A stretch of DNA of 64,000 nucleotides from JAMZMI01 sp964353015 (GTDB lineage: Bacteria > Bacteroidota > Bacteroidia > Cytophagales > Cyclobacteriaceae): positions 1-64,000 of the forward strand of contig CAYGUA010000013.1 in assembly GCA_964353015.1 (NCBI GenBank), given 5' to 3'. Each line of letters opens with the position of its first letter. Within the stretch, counting starts at the first letter, position 1. Positions 36,350 through 45,573 of this stretch are shown one piece after another. The position numbers and the translations under genes were made by a program. A model generated the notes under the pieces. It was not told where the DNA came from and made no database searches. It worked only from the letters and a program-made list of their open reading frames with translations.

Positions 36350-36931
36350 TCAATTGACCAATTCTTTTGACTTCACATGTCCATCGGCCTGATCAAATTT
36401 GAAAATTTGAAGGAATGTTTTAAAAAGGATGAGCACGTCGATCTGAAATGAAATCTTATTTAAATAATTCAAATCCAGCTCAATTTTTTCATCCAATGTC
36501 AGTTCATTGCGTCCGTTAATTTGTGCCAACCCAGTAATTCCTGGCTTTATGGAATGTCTTTGATGTTGCTCAATCGTATATTTTTTCAGATATTCAATCA
36601 AAAGTGGTCTTGGCCCTACAAAACTCATTTCACCTTTTAGAATATTCCACAACTGTGGCAATTCATCCAATGATGATTTTCTAAGCATATTACTAAAGGT
36701 TCCAATCCCACCATTCTCAGGATTTATCGTACAGAATTTCACCAAGCCAAATAATTTTTCATCCTTTCCTGGTCTGAGGTGAACAAAAAACACAGGCAAT
36801 CCCAAAAAAAAGTTTGAAATAGAAACGAAGATTAAAAAAGGAGCTAGTAATAAAATCAAAATAGCAGCCATGATCTTATCAATGGCTGGTTTGATCATCA
36901 GATTGTATATTGACTCTGCGGCTAGATTCAC
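36350..36931 (-). CDS. PglC-like phosphoglycosyl transferase
   Basis: 193 aa monotopic phosphoglycosyl transferase. One re-entrant membrane helix (about 16-37: DKIMAAILILLLAPFLIFVS) is followed by the catalytic core: RKSSLDELPQLWNILKGEMS with the conserved Asp-Glu dyad, FVGPRPLLIEYL, and KPGITGLAQINGRNEL. It attaches a sugar-1-phosphate to undecaprenyl phosphate to start a surface glycan. The partner gene downstream is a sugar aminotransferase, so the first sugar may be an amino sugar such as a bacillosamine type. No other glycan genes adjoin. Confidence 0.92.
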   Translation of the reverse strand: MNLAAESIYNLMIKPAIDKIMAAILILLLAPFLIFVSISNFFLGLPVFFVHLRPGKDEKLFGLVKFCTINPENGGIGTFSNMLRKSSLDELPQLWNILKGEMSFVGPRPLLIEYLKKYTIEQHQRHSIKPGITGLAQINGRNELTLDEKIELDLNYLNKISFQIDVLILFKTFLQIFKFDQADGHVKSKELVN

Positions 36932-37159
36932 AGATCAAAATTATGATATTCTGATCACTTCATTCGGGGCATATTGGTTCTCTATTCGTTTCAATATTAA
37001 ATCAGCCTTAAAGCATCATTTTACAATTATTCAAATGTATAAATAGACGCCAACAGTCGATCAATTCAATAAATTTTAGAAAATCAAAAGATTTATTAGC
37101 AAATTGTCATTCGAAAGCTCAACCTGTTATAGCTCAACCATTTCTTATTACCCCAGCCG

Positions 37160-39562
37160 ATGAAAACTTTTCGTTTTTTATTCTTTTTAGTCGTTTCGCT
37201 AGCATTAGGTATATCTCTCAATTCCAAAATTGGTCAGGCGCCACCATTGGGCAAGTTTTTCAGTCCATTTCTAGGATATTTAAAAAACATAGAGAATTCT
37301 AATCAGCCAATAAATACTGAACTAGATATTGAAGGTCTGGAAAATGAAGTGGATGTATATTTCGATGAGTTGAAAATACCTCACATTTATGCTCAAAACA
37401 ATCACGACTTGTATTTTATGCAAGGATACCTGACTGCAAAAGACAGGCTATGGCAAATGGATTTTTTCTCAAGGATAGTTCTAGGTCGGATCTCTGAGGT
37501 CGTTGGGGAACGTGCTCTTGATTTTGATCGGCTAAATCGAAGAATAGGCCTCAAGAAGATGACTCATGATATGTGGGAATTGATTCAGAAAAATGAAGAA
37601 CTAAGAAAGGCAGTTGTTGCATATTCGGACGGTGTAAATGCATATCTGGAAAATTTAGATTATGCCCGATATCCCATTGAATTCAAACTGTTGGATTATG
37701 AACCCGAAGCTTGGACCCCAGTAAAAACTTGTCTGGCTTACGCCATGCTCAGCAACACACTCAGTAGAAGCGAAGCTGATTTAGAAAACACCAATGCGCT
37801 TGCACTTTTCGGGAAAGAAATGTTTGACCTAATGTATCCAGATCAATTGGGCAACCTATCTCCTGTTATCCCGCAAACTAAAAAATGGAATTTCCAGGCT
37901 CAGACACCATTCGGACAATATGGAAATCAAATCACCAAAACCAAGAATACTATTGATAAGCCAGATCCTTTATACGGAAGCAACAATTTTGTAGCAGCAG
38001 GAAGTAAAACGGCCAATGGAAATGTGTTATTTGCTAATGAGCCTGACCTGAAGCTCACCCAACCATCCATTTGGCATGCAGTACATCAGCATGGGCCTGG
38101 CATCAACACCATGGGCGTTACCGTACCTGGTACACCAGTAATTTTGATCGGGTTCAATGATTCTATTGCATGGGGAGTAACAAATTCGCCTAGAGACCAG
38201 GTGGATTGGTATGATATTAAGTTTAGAGATAAAAATCGATCAGAGTATTGGTACAACAATCAATGGTTTAAGACAGATAAAATAATTGAAAAAATTGAAG
38301 TAAGAGGTGAAAAATCATACTACGACACCATTGTTTATGTACATCATGGTCCAATAGTATATGATCGAAATTTTTATGGTGAAAATGAAAAAAACAATTA
38401 TGCCATGCGATGGATTGCCCATCACCCAGGAAATACATTTACTGCCATGTATGAGGTCAACCGCTCCAAAAATTATATCTCTTTCGAAAACGCATTAAAA
38501 AAATTCACAGGTCCTCCTCAGAATTTTTTATTCGGATCTCAAAATGGAGATATCGCCATTAACCTTCCAGGACAATTCCCGATCAAACCAAAAGGCAAAG
38601 GAAAATTTCTGCTTGATGGATCAAAGATTGATCAGGAATGGACACAAATGATTCCATTTGAACATCGCCTTTGGGCAAAAAATCCTACTCAAGGTTTTTT
38701 AAGCTCCGCCAATCAACATCCTGTTGATTCATTATATCCTTACAATATTTACGATCATCATTATGAATATTATAGAAACCGCAGGATCAATGATCGGCTA
38801 AGCGTAATGACCAATATTACCCCGAAGGATTTCATGAAATTACAAAATGATAATTTCAATTATCAGGCATCCGAAAGCCTTCCTGCTATGCTCGACAGTC
38901 TGGATACCGCAAATTTCACTAGTGAACAATTAGAATTCTATCAAAATTTAACTGCTTGGGATTACTTCAATGAACCAGATATTATCGCTCCCACTTATTA
39001 TCAACTTTGGTGGGACATCCTATATAAAAATATTTGGGATGAATATGACACAGTTGAAATTGAGACAAATAAACCACATCGTTATGTTACCAACCATTTG
39101 CTCAAAACAAACCCAGAATTTGCATTTTTTGATAATTTAAAAACTCAGAAAAGGGAAACTGTAACTGATCTTTATAATGAATCATTTATCCAAGCTGTTG
39201 ATTCTTTGAAGAAACTTAATCTGACGGATCAAAGCTGGGCAAATTATAAGAATACTGGAATAGAGCATATCCTCAAGTTGTCACCATTTTCACGTGATCA
39301 TGTTAAAATTGGCGGTGGGCCGGGTATTGTAAATGCAGCTGGCTCTTCAGCTGGGCCTTCATGGCGTATGGTGGTGGAACTCGATCCTAATGGAACTAAA
39401 GCCTGGGCGATTTACCCCGGCAGCCAGACGGGTAATCCGGGAAACTCACTATACGGTCACATGATTGACAAGTGGTCCAAAGGAGAATATATCGAACTTG
39501 TTTTCGGGCAGGATATTTCGAATTCGTCTAAAATAGAACTTAAACAAACTTTTAAGCCCTGA
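37160..39562 (+). CDS. penicillin acylase family Ntn-hydrolase
   Basis: 800 aa with a signal peptide or anchor. DVYFDELKIPHIYAQNNHDL and GYLTAKDRLWQMDFFSR are the alpha-chain landmarks. The nucleophile is the Ser at the autocleavage site GSNNFVAAGSKT (about 274). VPGTPVILIGFNDSIAWGVT follows, and a C-terminal GPGIVNAAGSSAGPSWRMVV contains the oxyanion region. It hydrolyses amides in the periplasm; acyl-homoserine lactones are one known substrate class, but no evidence for that here. 3 bp from the next gene. Confidence 0.93.
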   Translation: MKTFRFLFFLVVSLALGISLNSKIGQAPPLGKFFSPFLGYLKNIENSNQPINTELDIEGLENEVDVYFDELKIPHIYAQNNHDLYFMQGYLTAKDRLWQMDFFSRIVLGRISEVVGERALDFDRLNRRIGLKKMTHDMWELIQKNEELRKAVVAYSDGVNAYLENLDYARYPIEFKLLDYEPEAWTPVKTCLAYAMLSNTLSRSEADLENTNALALFGKEMFDLMYPDQLGNLSPVIPQTKKWNFQAQTPFGQYGNQITKTKNTIDKPDPLYGSNNFVAAGSKTANGNVLFANEPDLKLTQPSIWHAVHQHGPGINTMGVTVPGTPVILIGFNDSIAWGVTNSPRDQVDWYDIKFRDKNRSEYWYNNQWFKTDKIIEKIEVRGEKSYYDTIVYVHHGPIVYDRNFYGENEKNNYAMRWIAHHPGNTFTAMYEVNRSKNYISFENALKKFTGPPQNFLFGSQNGDIAINLPGQFPIKPKGKGKFLLDGSKIDQEWTQMIPFEHRLWAKNPTQGFLSSANQHPVDSLYPYNIYDHHYEYYRNRRINDRLSVMTNITPKDFMKLQNDNFNYQASESLPAMLDSLDTANFTSEQLEFYQNLTAWDYFNEPDIIAPTYYQLWWDILYKNIWDEYDTVEIETNKPHRYVTNHLLKTNPEFAFFDNLKTQKRETVTDLYNESFIQAVDSLKKLNLTDQSWANYKNTGIEHILKLSPFSRDHVKIGGGPGIVNAAGSSAGPSWRMVVELDPNGTKAWAIYPGSQTGNPGNSLYGHMIDKWSKGEYIELVFGQDISNSSKIELKQTFKP

Positions 39563-39565
39563 TAT

Positions 39566-39937
39566 ATGAAACTTGCAATCAGACTTTTACTCATTGGGAG
39601 CCTTACTTATTTACTGTCTTTTTATACACCTTGGTGGACAATATTTATAATCACATTCCTTGTATCATTTTTCATACATGGCTCTAGTCTTAATGTATTT
39701 ATTTCAGGATTTCTTGGTGTGGGAATCGTCTGGATAGGTGTGGCCTGGTATCTTGATTTCAAATCAAATCATGAATTTTCAGATAAAATCGTACAACTCT
39801 TCCCAATTGAAGAAAGTATATATCTGGTAGTAATCTCAGGATTGATTGGGGCCTTGTGCGGAGGTTTCGGATCGCTCACTGGCAATAGTTTCAAGCTTCT
39901 CTTTGTTAAGAAAAAGGTGAAAAGCTTTTATAGTTAG
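39566..39937 (+). CDS. small membrane protein, 123 aa
   Basis: Four hydrophobic segments (about 3-22, 23-45, 46-65, 88-112), with a conserved-looking GALCGGFGSLTGN in the last. No family recognised. It follows the acylase by 3 bp, so the two are probably co-transcribed. Confidence 0.75.
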   Translation: MKLAIRLLLIGSLTYLLSFYTPWWTIFIITFLVSFFIHGSSLNVFISGFLGVGIVWIGVAWYLDFKSNHEFSDKIVQLFPIEESIYLVVISGLIGALCGGFGSLTGNSFKLLFVKKKVKSFYS

Positions 39938-39948
39938 TTGGAATTAAA

Positions 39949-40404
39949 TTAAAAATCAAGACTCAATTTCTTTCTGATCACATCTAGAATTTGATCCTGC
40001 TTTTCGTATAGTGAGATGATCTTAAATTTTTGCTCGACATTTTCATCGAGTAAATTGGCAACAAGTTCTTCTATTTCATCAATCTGAGAATGTTCACCTA
40101 CCTCCTCTTTCAAACTGGAAACAAGTGTAGAAATTCGCTTTTCAACTTTGATATATCCCGGCTCAATATCATGTTTTCGGGCATCCTTTTTCCAGATCTC
40201 ACCATCACCATTTAGAAGCCAATTTGCATTTACTGTCTGATAGGATAAAAGTATTTTTTGAAGGACTTCAAAACTAGGTTTACTTCTTCGCCCCTTAAGG
40301 ATATTATAAATAACTGTTCCTTTCACACCTATGGCATCCGCAAAAGAATTGGGATTCAGGTCCAAGTTGGTGATGAGAGCAGATATTCTATCGTTGATTT
40401 CCAC
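39949..40404 (-). CDS. XRE-family transcriptional regulator
   Basis: 151 aa. The N-terminal helix-turn-helix is SFADAIGVKGTVIYNILKGR (about 18-37), typical of cI/XRE proteins. The segment VNANWLLNGDGEIWKK resembles the 'WLLTGEG' region of phage-type repressors. The C-terminal half is charged and probably a coiled coil. The gene lies just left of a region full of palindromes, possible operators (40533-40618). Confidence 0.85.
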   Translation of the reverse strand: MEINDRISALITNLDLNPNSFADAIGVKGTVIYNILKGRRSKPSFEVLQKILLSYQTVNANWLLNGDGEIWKKDARKHDIEPGYIKVEKRISTLVSSLKEEVGEHSQIDEIEELVANLLDENVEQKFKIISLYEKQDQILDVIRKKLSLDF

Positions 40405-40449
40405 CAGGATTTTTTTTCTTAAATATAATTTTTTTTTCAGTTAAGAACT

Positions 40450-40480
40450 AAAAAAGAAAGGGTTACTGAGAGTAACCCTT
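40450..40480 (-). terminator. intrinsic terminator (minus strand)
   Basis: Arms AAGGGTTACT (40458-40467) and AGTAACCCTT (40471-40480) with a 3-nt loop. Read on the minus strand, the hairpin is followed by TCTTTTTTAG, a good U-run. It lies 46 bp upstream of the XRE start, so it should end a transcript that arises to its right. Confidence 0.8.
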
Positions 40481-40499
40481 CTTCATTAAGAACCAGCTA

Positions 40500-40628
40500 T
40501 GGAAAATAGTACTCACTATCCATGCACAATTATACTATCAATTGATAGTAAATACCAAGCATTTCAAACCTTTTTTATATCAATTGATATAAAAAAGGCT
40601 ATGCATCACACATAGCCTCTATTTTCCA
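40500..40628 (-). ncRNA. candidate structured RNA or operator cluster
   Basis: An outer 10-bp pairing (40500-40509 with 40619-40628, TGGAAAATAG/CTATTTTCCA) encloses two perfect palindromes, 18 bp at 40533-40550 and 30 bp at 40569-40598, both centred on ATCAATTGAT. A hairpin AGGCTATG/CATAGCCT follows at 40596-40618. On the minus strand the last hairpin is followed by T6 and the whole block by the terminator at 40450-40480. That arrangement suggests a ~180-nt minus-strand RNA. The palindromes could instead be binding sites for the XRE regulator. No named RNA family recognised. Confidence 0.4.
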
Positions 40629-40847
40629 CCGCCGATCTTAATAAATCTAAATTAAATTTAACTGTTAAGTGTATGAATCACAAATAACCAAATTCATTTT
40701 TCTAATTTTGAAACTGAACATAATACCGAACAGACGCTAATTTCATTATTAAAACCACATCTTCTTTTCCGACATTTATTTGCTAATTTCAAGCTTTTAA
40801 ACCGGTAAAAAATTAAGGCAAGAAAGAAATATTGGATATTCATTTCT

Positions 40848-43800
40848 GTGGGTTTGGTAATTCTCCTCACAGCAGGATTTTTTGTGCTCATTAGTTACGG
40901 GTCAGAAATAGCTGGAGGAATATTAAAAGATTTGGTAGCCAAACAAACGGACAACAAGTACGCACTTGACTTTTCTGAAATAAAGATTTCCGCGGTTGAC
41001 AAAGAGATAATAATCCATAATCTCAATCTGACCAAAGACATAAATATCGATACTGACACTTCAAAGCAAGTTTATAAAATTCAGGTACCTAAAGTTGAGC
41101 TAGGACTAGCTTCTCTCGCTTCCATTTATTTTAGTCGAGAACTCAATTTCACTAGCATTAAAATTCACGATCCAGAGATCATGATCAAAAAATTCGAAAG
41201 TACTGGTGAAAAAACTAGCTTTTCTCTTGAAACAGGAACCTTATATAATTCCATTTCAGATTATCTAACCTTATTTAGAATCCAAAACTTTAACATTGAT
41301 AATGCTTCAATAAATTTCATAAAAAACTCTAAGAAAAGCCCCATTGATGTACTAGTTGACCAAATAGACTTCACGGTTTCAGATTTTCTACTGGATAGTG
41401 CTGCATCAGATACGACCAAGTTTCTTTATGCTGACAAAATCGAACTCATCATCAGTAATCAGGTTTTTGATCTTGCTGATAGCATTCATCAGGTGACATT
41501 TGATGAATTTCATATTTCCACGGGAACAGGAGACATTTTATTCAAAAACCTGAAACTGACACCAAAAGAAAATATTGATGTAAATAATATTCCTAGTTAC
41601 TTCAATATAAAAATTCCTGAGTTCAATTTCCGCGGACTTGACTTCCATGATGCTTACACAAAAAACTACCTTAGTTTGGACTCTGTAAGAATTCTTAATC
41701 CATCCATTGAAATACGAAGTGACAAATCAGGCAGGCAAAAAAAGAACCTGAACCTTCTAGATCTCAGCACAAAATTATTCGAGGTTGTAGATATTGGTAA
41801 AGTATTTTTGGACAATGCAGATATCAATATTCATTTGATCAATGACCAATTAAATCAATCTTTTTTTGCCAATGATTTGAATCTGAATGTAACTAAACTT
41901 TATATCGATTCTACCAAAACCCAGCCTTCTGAATGGATGCACATTTTCAAAGATTTATCTTTGGAAGCCAGTGACTTTCGAACACATGTCATAGACAGCA
42001 CACACTCATTACAAGTCAATCACCTGGCATATTCTACACTAAAATCTAATCTGAAAATAACTGGCCTGTATATAAACCCTCTGCTCAGCAATAGTTCGGA
42101 ATTAAGTATTTCGGTAAGAGTTCGTGAATTAGAATCAATAGGACTTACCAGTCTAAAAAGATTAGTCACTGGCCATTTGACAATGGATGAATTGAAGATT
42201 ACCAATCCAGATTTGGAATTAAACTTACCAGCCAATAATTCCTCTGGCGCAAAACCACATCCTTTCTTGCAGACTCTTAATATCGGAAGATTTAATCTGA
42301 CAGAAGCCAATTTGAATTTTATTCAAGAGGATAAAGAAGTAGAAATTGAAAATCTTGATATTCAGATGCGCAAGGTGACTTTCCAGCCTTCAGACCTGGA
42401 ATATTTTGTATTTCACAAGTTTACACCTGTATCACATATCAAACTGGGGTCATTGAGCTTAGATTCGGATGCGATCAAACTTAGCCTTGATCATTTGGGA
42501 TTGGATAACTGGAAGGATCTTGCAGCTTCCAATGTATTTGTAAAGCCAAGCACCACTCCTGAACCATTTACTTTTTCTAAAGTCAGGGTTACAGAATTTG
42601 ATCTGGATCATTTCCTTCATAACCAACTTCTGGCTTTTGACACCTTGATTTTGGATAACCCAGTGATCAATCTTCATCCAAGCAAGCACAATGAGAATAA
42701 TTCAGTTAAGCTAAGGACTTGGGCACACCACACCGCCTTCAAGGAAGTAAAACTCCAAAATGGTAAGCTCACGAAATTTGGTGACAGCACCATTCAGGTG
42801 CATCTTGAAAACTTCGATGCTGAGCTATCTAAATTTCATTATGATTCGCTAAAAGATGAGTATTACACACACGTAGGTTACCGGTCTGATTCTGTTTATA
42901 TTCATTTGGAGAAAATAGATCATCAAATCACAGGTACTGATTTTTCGATTTCCATCAAAGATTCAACTTTTCATGCAAAGCAACTTCATATTAAGCCTCT
43001 TTCGCACAAATCAGCAAATCAGATCAACGTTTCAACACGGGAACTCAGATTGCATCAAATTGATTTTCACAGATTAATCAACGAACAACAAATTCATTTT
43101 TATGATGGATACTTACTTTCCCCAAAAGCAAATGTTGTCTTAGAAAAAGAGGCCAACACTGAATCGAACTTGGCCAAAGACCTTCTTAAATTCACTTCGT
43201 TGAACGTATCAAACGGCAAACTTCATCTTGAAAATCACATAAGTGATAGTAGTATGATTGTAGATGTAAATCATATCAATGTACTGATCAATCATTTCGA
43301 TCTCGGCAAAGACTCCACTATTTATTCAGCCAAAAACTATCTCGCTGATTTTCAAAATTTGTCTATAAAAAGATATTCAAATGATGTTCCTGTTACGATC
43401 AAGCGCGCTTTTATCAATACCAAAAAAGGCAACATACAAATCGCAGGATTAGACATTGTTGAATCTGACAAACTCAAGATTCATATCCCGAAACTTGAAA
43501 TTGTAGGACTCAATCCTGAGACATTAGCTCACACAAAATCTTACGTATTAGATTCTCTAATTTTTGATCAACCCATTTTAACCTTAGATCTAAATCAAAC
43601 GGAAGGCAAGAAAAAGAGCAATAATGGCAATAAAGCTCCATCGGTCACCATCAACAATATCTCTCTAACAAAAGGAATTGGCAGCATAAAAAAGGAAGGA
43701 TTCAATTTCAACGAGCCTCTGCTACTTACAGAATTCAATTTAAATATTGATTCGTTTTATATTGATTCCACTTCAACAAAATTTTCATTGAGCGAAACGC

Positions 43801-44912
43801 TCAAAAACACCAATTTTTCTCTAGCTGATTTTGCGTTGATGACTCCTGATAGTTTGTATCAAATACAGATTAATTCTATGAATTATGATGGGGAACACAA
43901 TCAAATCGTATTAAGAGATGTTGGGCTAAATCCTCTGTACAGTCGAAATGATTTTCAGGGTCATATAGCATACCAGCAAGATTGGTTCAACCTGCGTTTG
44001 TCAAGCATTATATTAGATAATCCTGATGTCAAAAAGTATCTTGAAGATGAATTTCTTGATATTGATGAAATTAGGATAAACAATTTTTCACTTGATACTC
44101 ATCGTGACAAACGCTTGCCTGTCCCTCCGGATTTTGAAAAACCGTTACCTCAAAAACTTATAGCAAATATTCCATTACTATTTAATGTGGACCAGGTTAC
44201 TGTAAAATCTTCGTTCATTTCACATTCTGAATTTTCACCTTCCGGCACTTTACCAGGCTCAATTTTCTTCAATAATCTGAATGCTGAAATTAAGAATATC
44301 ACCAATAGCCCCGAGCTGTTAAAGAAAGACTCAATCATGCTATTTCACTCCAAAGGCACAATGATGACCACAGGCCATTTTGATGTAAATGTGAAATTCA
44401 ACATGAAAGATAGCAGCCAGTTTTTTGTTTTAGATGGAACCTTAAAAGACATGAATCTTACTGAACTGAACAGGCTACTGGAACACACGGCATTTGTTCA
44501 TATTAAAGACGGGTTCAATAAATATGTCGAATTCAATTTCGAAGCAAACAACGATTACGCGCTAGGAACTATGAAATTTTATTACGATAATCTAAAAATA
44601 ACCGTGCTCAATCCTGAGGATGCTACTAACAAAGGTCACGGCGCATCATTCAAGTCTTTTTTCGCAAACACATTTGTTGTAAACAAGAAAAATCCTCATT
44701 TCCTGTTTGTGCGTGAAGGTGATATATTTTATTACAGAGACACCAATAAAGCCATATTTAACTATTGGGCAAAAGCGCTTTTGAGTGGCGTTGTTAGCAG
44801 CATTGGTGCTAAAAACAATAAGAAAGAAATCAAACAGCTGAATGAGGAATTGAAAGCCGAAATTGATAGAAAAAAGGCTAAATCTCAGAAAAAATCAGCT
44901 GTTCAAAAATGA
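40848..44912 (+). CDS. very large AsmA-like inner-membrane/periplasmic protein
   Basis: 1354 aa from the GTG at 40848; an in-frame ATT at 40812 would add KARKKYWIFIS before the membrane helix, a more natural basic N-terminus. One N-terminal anchor (VILLTAGFFVLISYGSEIAG) is followed by a long periplasmic body of repeated beta strands with phrases such as FRIQNFNIDNASINFIKN and KVFLDNADINIHLI. The last ~200 residues match the AsmA_2-like end (FHSKGTMMTTGHFDVNVKFN). AsmA-like proteins are proposed to carry lipids between membranes. No ATG exists near the start. Confidence 0.8.
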   Translation: MGLVILLTAGFFVLISYGSEIAGGILKDLVAKQTDNKYALDFSEIKISAVDKEIIIHNLNLTKDINIDTDTSKQVYKIQVPKVELGLASLASIYFSRELNFTSIKIHDPEIMIKKFESTGEKTSFSLETGTLYNSISDYLTLFRIQNFNIDNASINFIKNSKKSPIDVLVDQIDFTVSDFLLDSAASDTTKFLYADKIELIISNQVFDLADSIHQVTFDEFHISTGTGDILFKNLKLTPKENIDVNNIPSYFNIKIPEFNFRGLDFHDAYTKNYLSLDSVRILNPSIEIRSDKSGRQKKNLNLLDLSTKLFEVVDIGKVFLDNADINIHLINDQLNQSFFANDLNLNVTKLYIDSTKTQPSEWMHIFKDLSLEASDFRTHVIDSTHSLQVNHLAYSTLKSNLKITGLYINPLLSNSSELSISVRVRELESIGLTSLKRLVTGHLTMDELKITNPDLELNLPANNSSGAKPHPFLQTLNIGRFNLTEANLNFIQEDKEVEIENLDIQMRKVTFQPSDLEYFVFHKFTPVSHIKLGSLSLDSDAIKLSLDHLGLDNWKDLAASNVFVKPSTTPEPFTFSKVRVTEFDLDHFLHNQLLAFDTLILDNPVINLHPSKHNENNSVKLRTWAHHTAFKEVKLQNGKLTKFGDSTIQVHLENFDAELSKFHYDSLKDEYYTHVGYRSDSVYIHLEKIDHQITGTDFSISIKDSTFHAKQLHIKPLSHKSANQINVSTRELRLHQIDFHRLINEQQIHFYDGYLLSPKANVVLEKEANTESNLAKDLLKFTSLNVSNGKLHLENHISDSSMIVDVNHINVLINHFDLGKDSTIYSAKNYLADFQNLSIKRYSNDVPVTIKRAFINTKKGNIQIAGLDIVESDKLKIHIPKLEIVGLNPETLAHTKSYVLDSLIFDQPILTLDLNQTEGKKKSNNGNKAPSVTINNISLTKGIGSIKKEGFNFNEPLLLTEFNLNIDSFYIDSTSTKFSLSETLKNTNFSLADFALMTPDSLYQIQINSMNYDGEHNQIVLRDVGLNPLYSRNDFQGHIAYQQDWFNLRLSSIILDNPDVKKYLEDEFLDIDEIRINNFSLDTHRDKRLPVPPDFEKPLPQKLIANIPLLFNVDQVTVKSSFISHSEFSPSGTLPGSIFFNNLNAEIKNITNSPELLKKDSIMLFHSKGTMMTTGHFDVNVKFNMKDSSQFFVLDGTLKDMNLTELNRLLEHTAFVHIKDGFNKYVEFNFEANNDYALGTMKFYYDNLKITVLNPEDATNKGHGASFKSFFANTFVVNKKNPHFLFVREGDIFYYRDTNKAIFNYWAKALLSGVVSSIGAKNNKKEIKQLNEELKAEIDRKKAKSQKKSAVQK

Positions 44913-44917
44913 TCTTC

Positions 44918-45511
44918 TCAGTCTTCTATCTGAATATTCCACTCCAAATCTATATCTGATTCTCCATCGACAGCCGCACTTACAGCCGATTTGATATCTG
45001 GTTGATGTTTCAAAACGACTCTAAATTTACCAGTATTTGCAGCTCCTGTCGTCCAGCTAGTTGATAAACCCAACGGAAGATCTGCTTCATCTTTATCAAG
45101 ATAATTCAGTGCATCCTGGCGATTGTCGATATTGCCATCACCCACTGGATCAGAAAAAATATTTTCAGTAAATGAAAAGAAAAACAAATGCTCATCAGCC
45201 TCATCCATAATTTCTGAAGTAAGACTTTCGTCAGTCACGCCATTCTCCAGCTCGATACTTAAGACATAACTTGTATTGGATTTTAACAGGATATCATCCA
45301 CCACTTCTATGCTTGCAAAACCTTCTCCATCAGGATCGATTGCTTTGGCAGTAACTACATTCCCATCTGTATCAGTAAATGTCAATATCACATCAGTCAC
45401 AATTTCCTGCTCATTTTCAATGGCTGGTTCATCTGTGTCGTTGCATTGAGAAAAAATAATCAAAGACCCTAAGGCTAAAAAATAGAAACTGGTATTAAAG
45501 ATATTTTTCAT
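44918..45511 (-). CDS. lipoprotein linked to metal uptake
   Basis: 197 aa from the ATG at 45511 (MKNIFNTSFYFLALGSLIIF, lipobox SQC). The mature protein is strongly acidic and has DTDGNVVTAKAIDPDGEG and DEADEHLFFFSF. No family is certain, though Bacteroidota TonB receptors for metals often have such a partner. Two TGCAA-N5-TTGCA boxes lie directly upstream, so it is likely controlled by the Fur-family regulator at 47990. Confidence 0.8.
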   Translation of the reverse strand: MKNIFNTSFYFLALGSLIIFSQCNDTDEPAIENEQEIVTDVILTFTDTDGNVVTAKAIDPDGEGFASIEVVDDILLKSNTSYVLSIELENGVTDESLTSEIMDEADEHLFFFSFTENIFSDPVGDGNIDNRQDALNYLDKDEADLPLGLSTSWTTGAANTGKFRVVLKHQPDIKSAVSAAVDGESDIDLEWNIQIED

Positions 45512-45525
45512 GGAATTACAATTTG

Positions 45526-45548
45526 TTTTTGCAAACATATTGCAAAAA
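45526..45548. promoter_or_regulatory. Zur/Fur-type operator 1
   Basis: TGCAA-ACATA-TTGCA (45530-45544), with symmetric T5/A5 flanks, 15 bp before the lipoprotein start. Matches the box before the regulator gene. Confidence 0.75.
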
Positions 45549-45557
45549 CAAATTTTA

Positions 45558-45572
45558 TGCAACTTTGTTGCA
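45558..45572. promoter_or_regulatory. Zur/Fur-type operator 2
   Basis: TGCAA-CTTTG-TTGCA, flanked by A and T, 2 bp after the receptor stop. Same arms and spacing as the other two boxes; the centres of boxes 1 and 2 are 28 bp apart. Confidence 0.7.
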
Positions 45573-45573
45573 T

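Noticed and set aside
40694..40891. 65-aa minus-strand frame
   Set aside because: Antisense to the AsmA-like N-terminus, no protein-like features.
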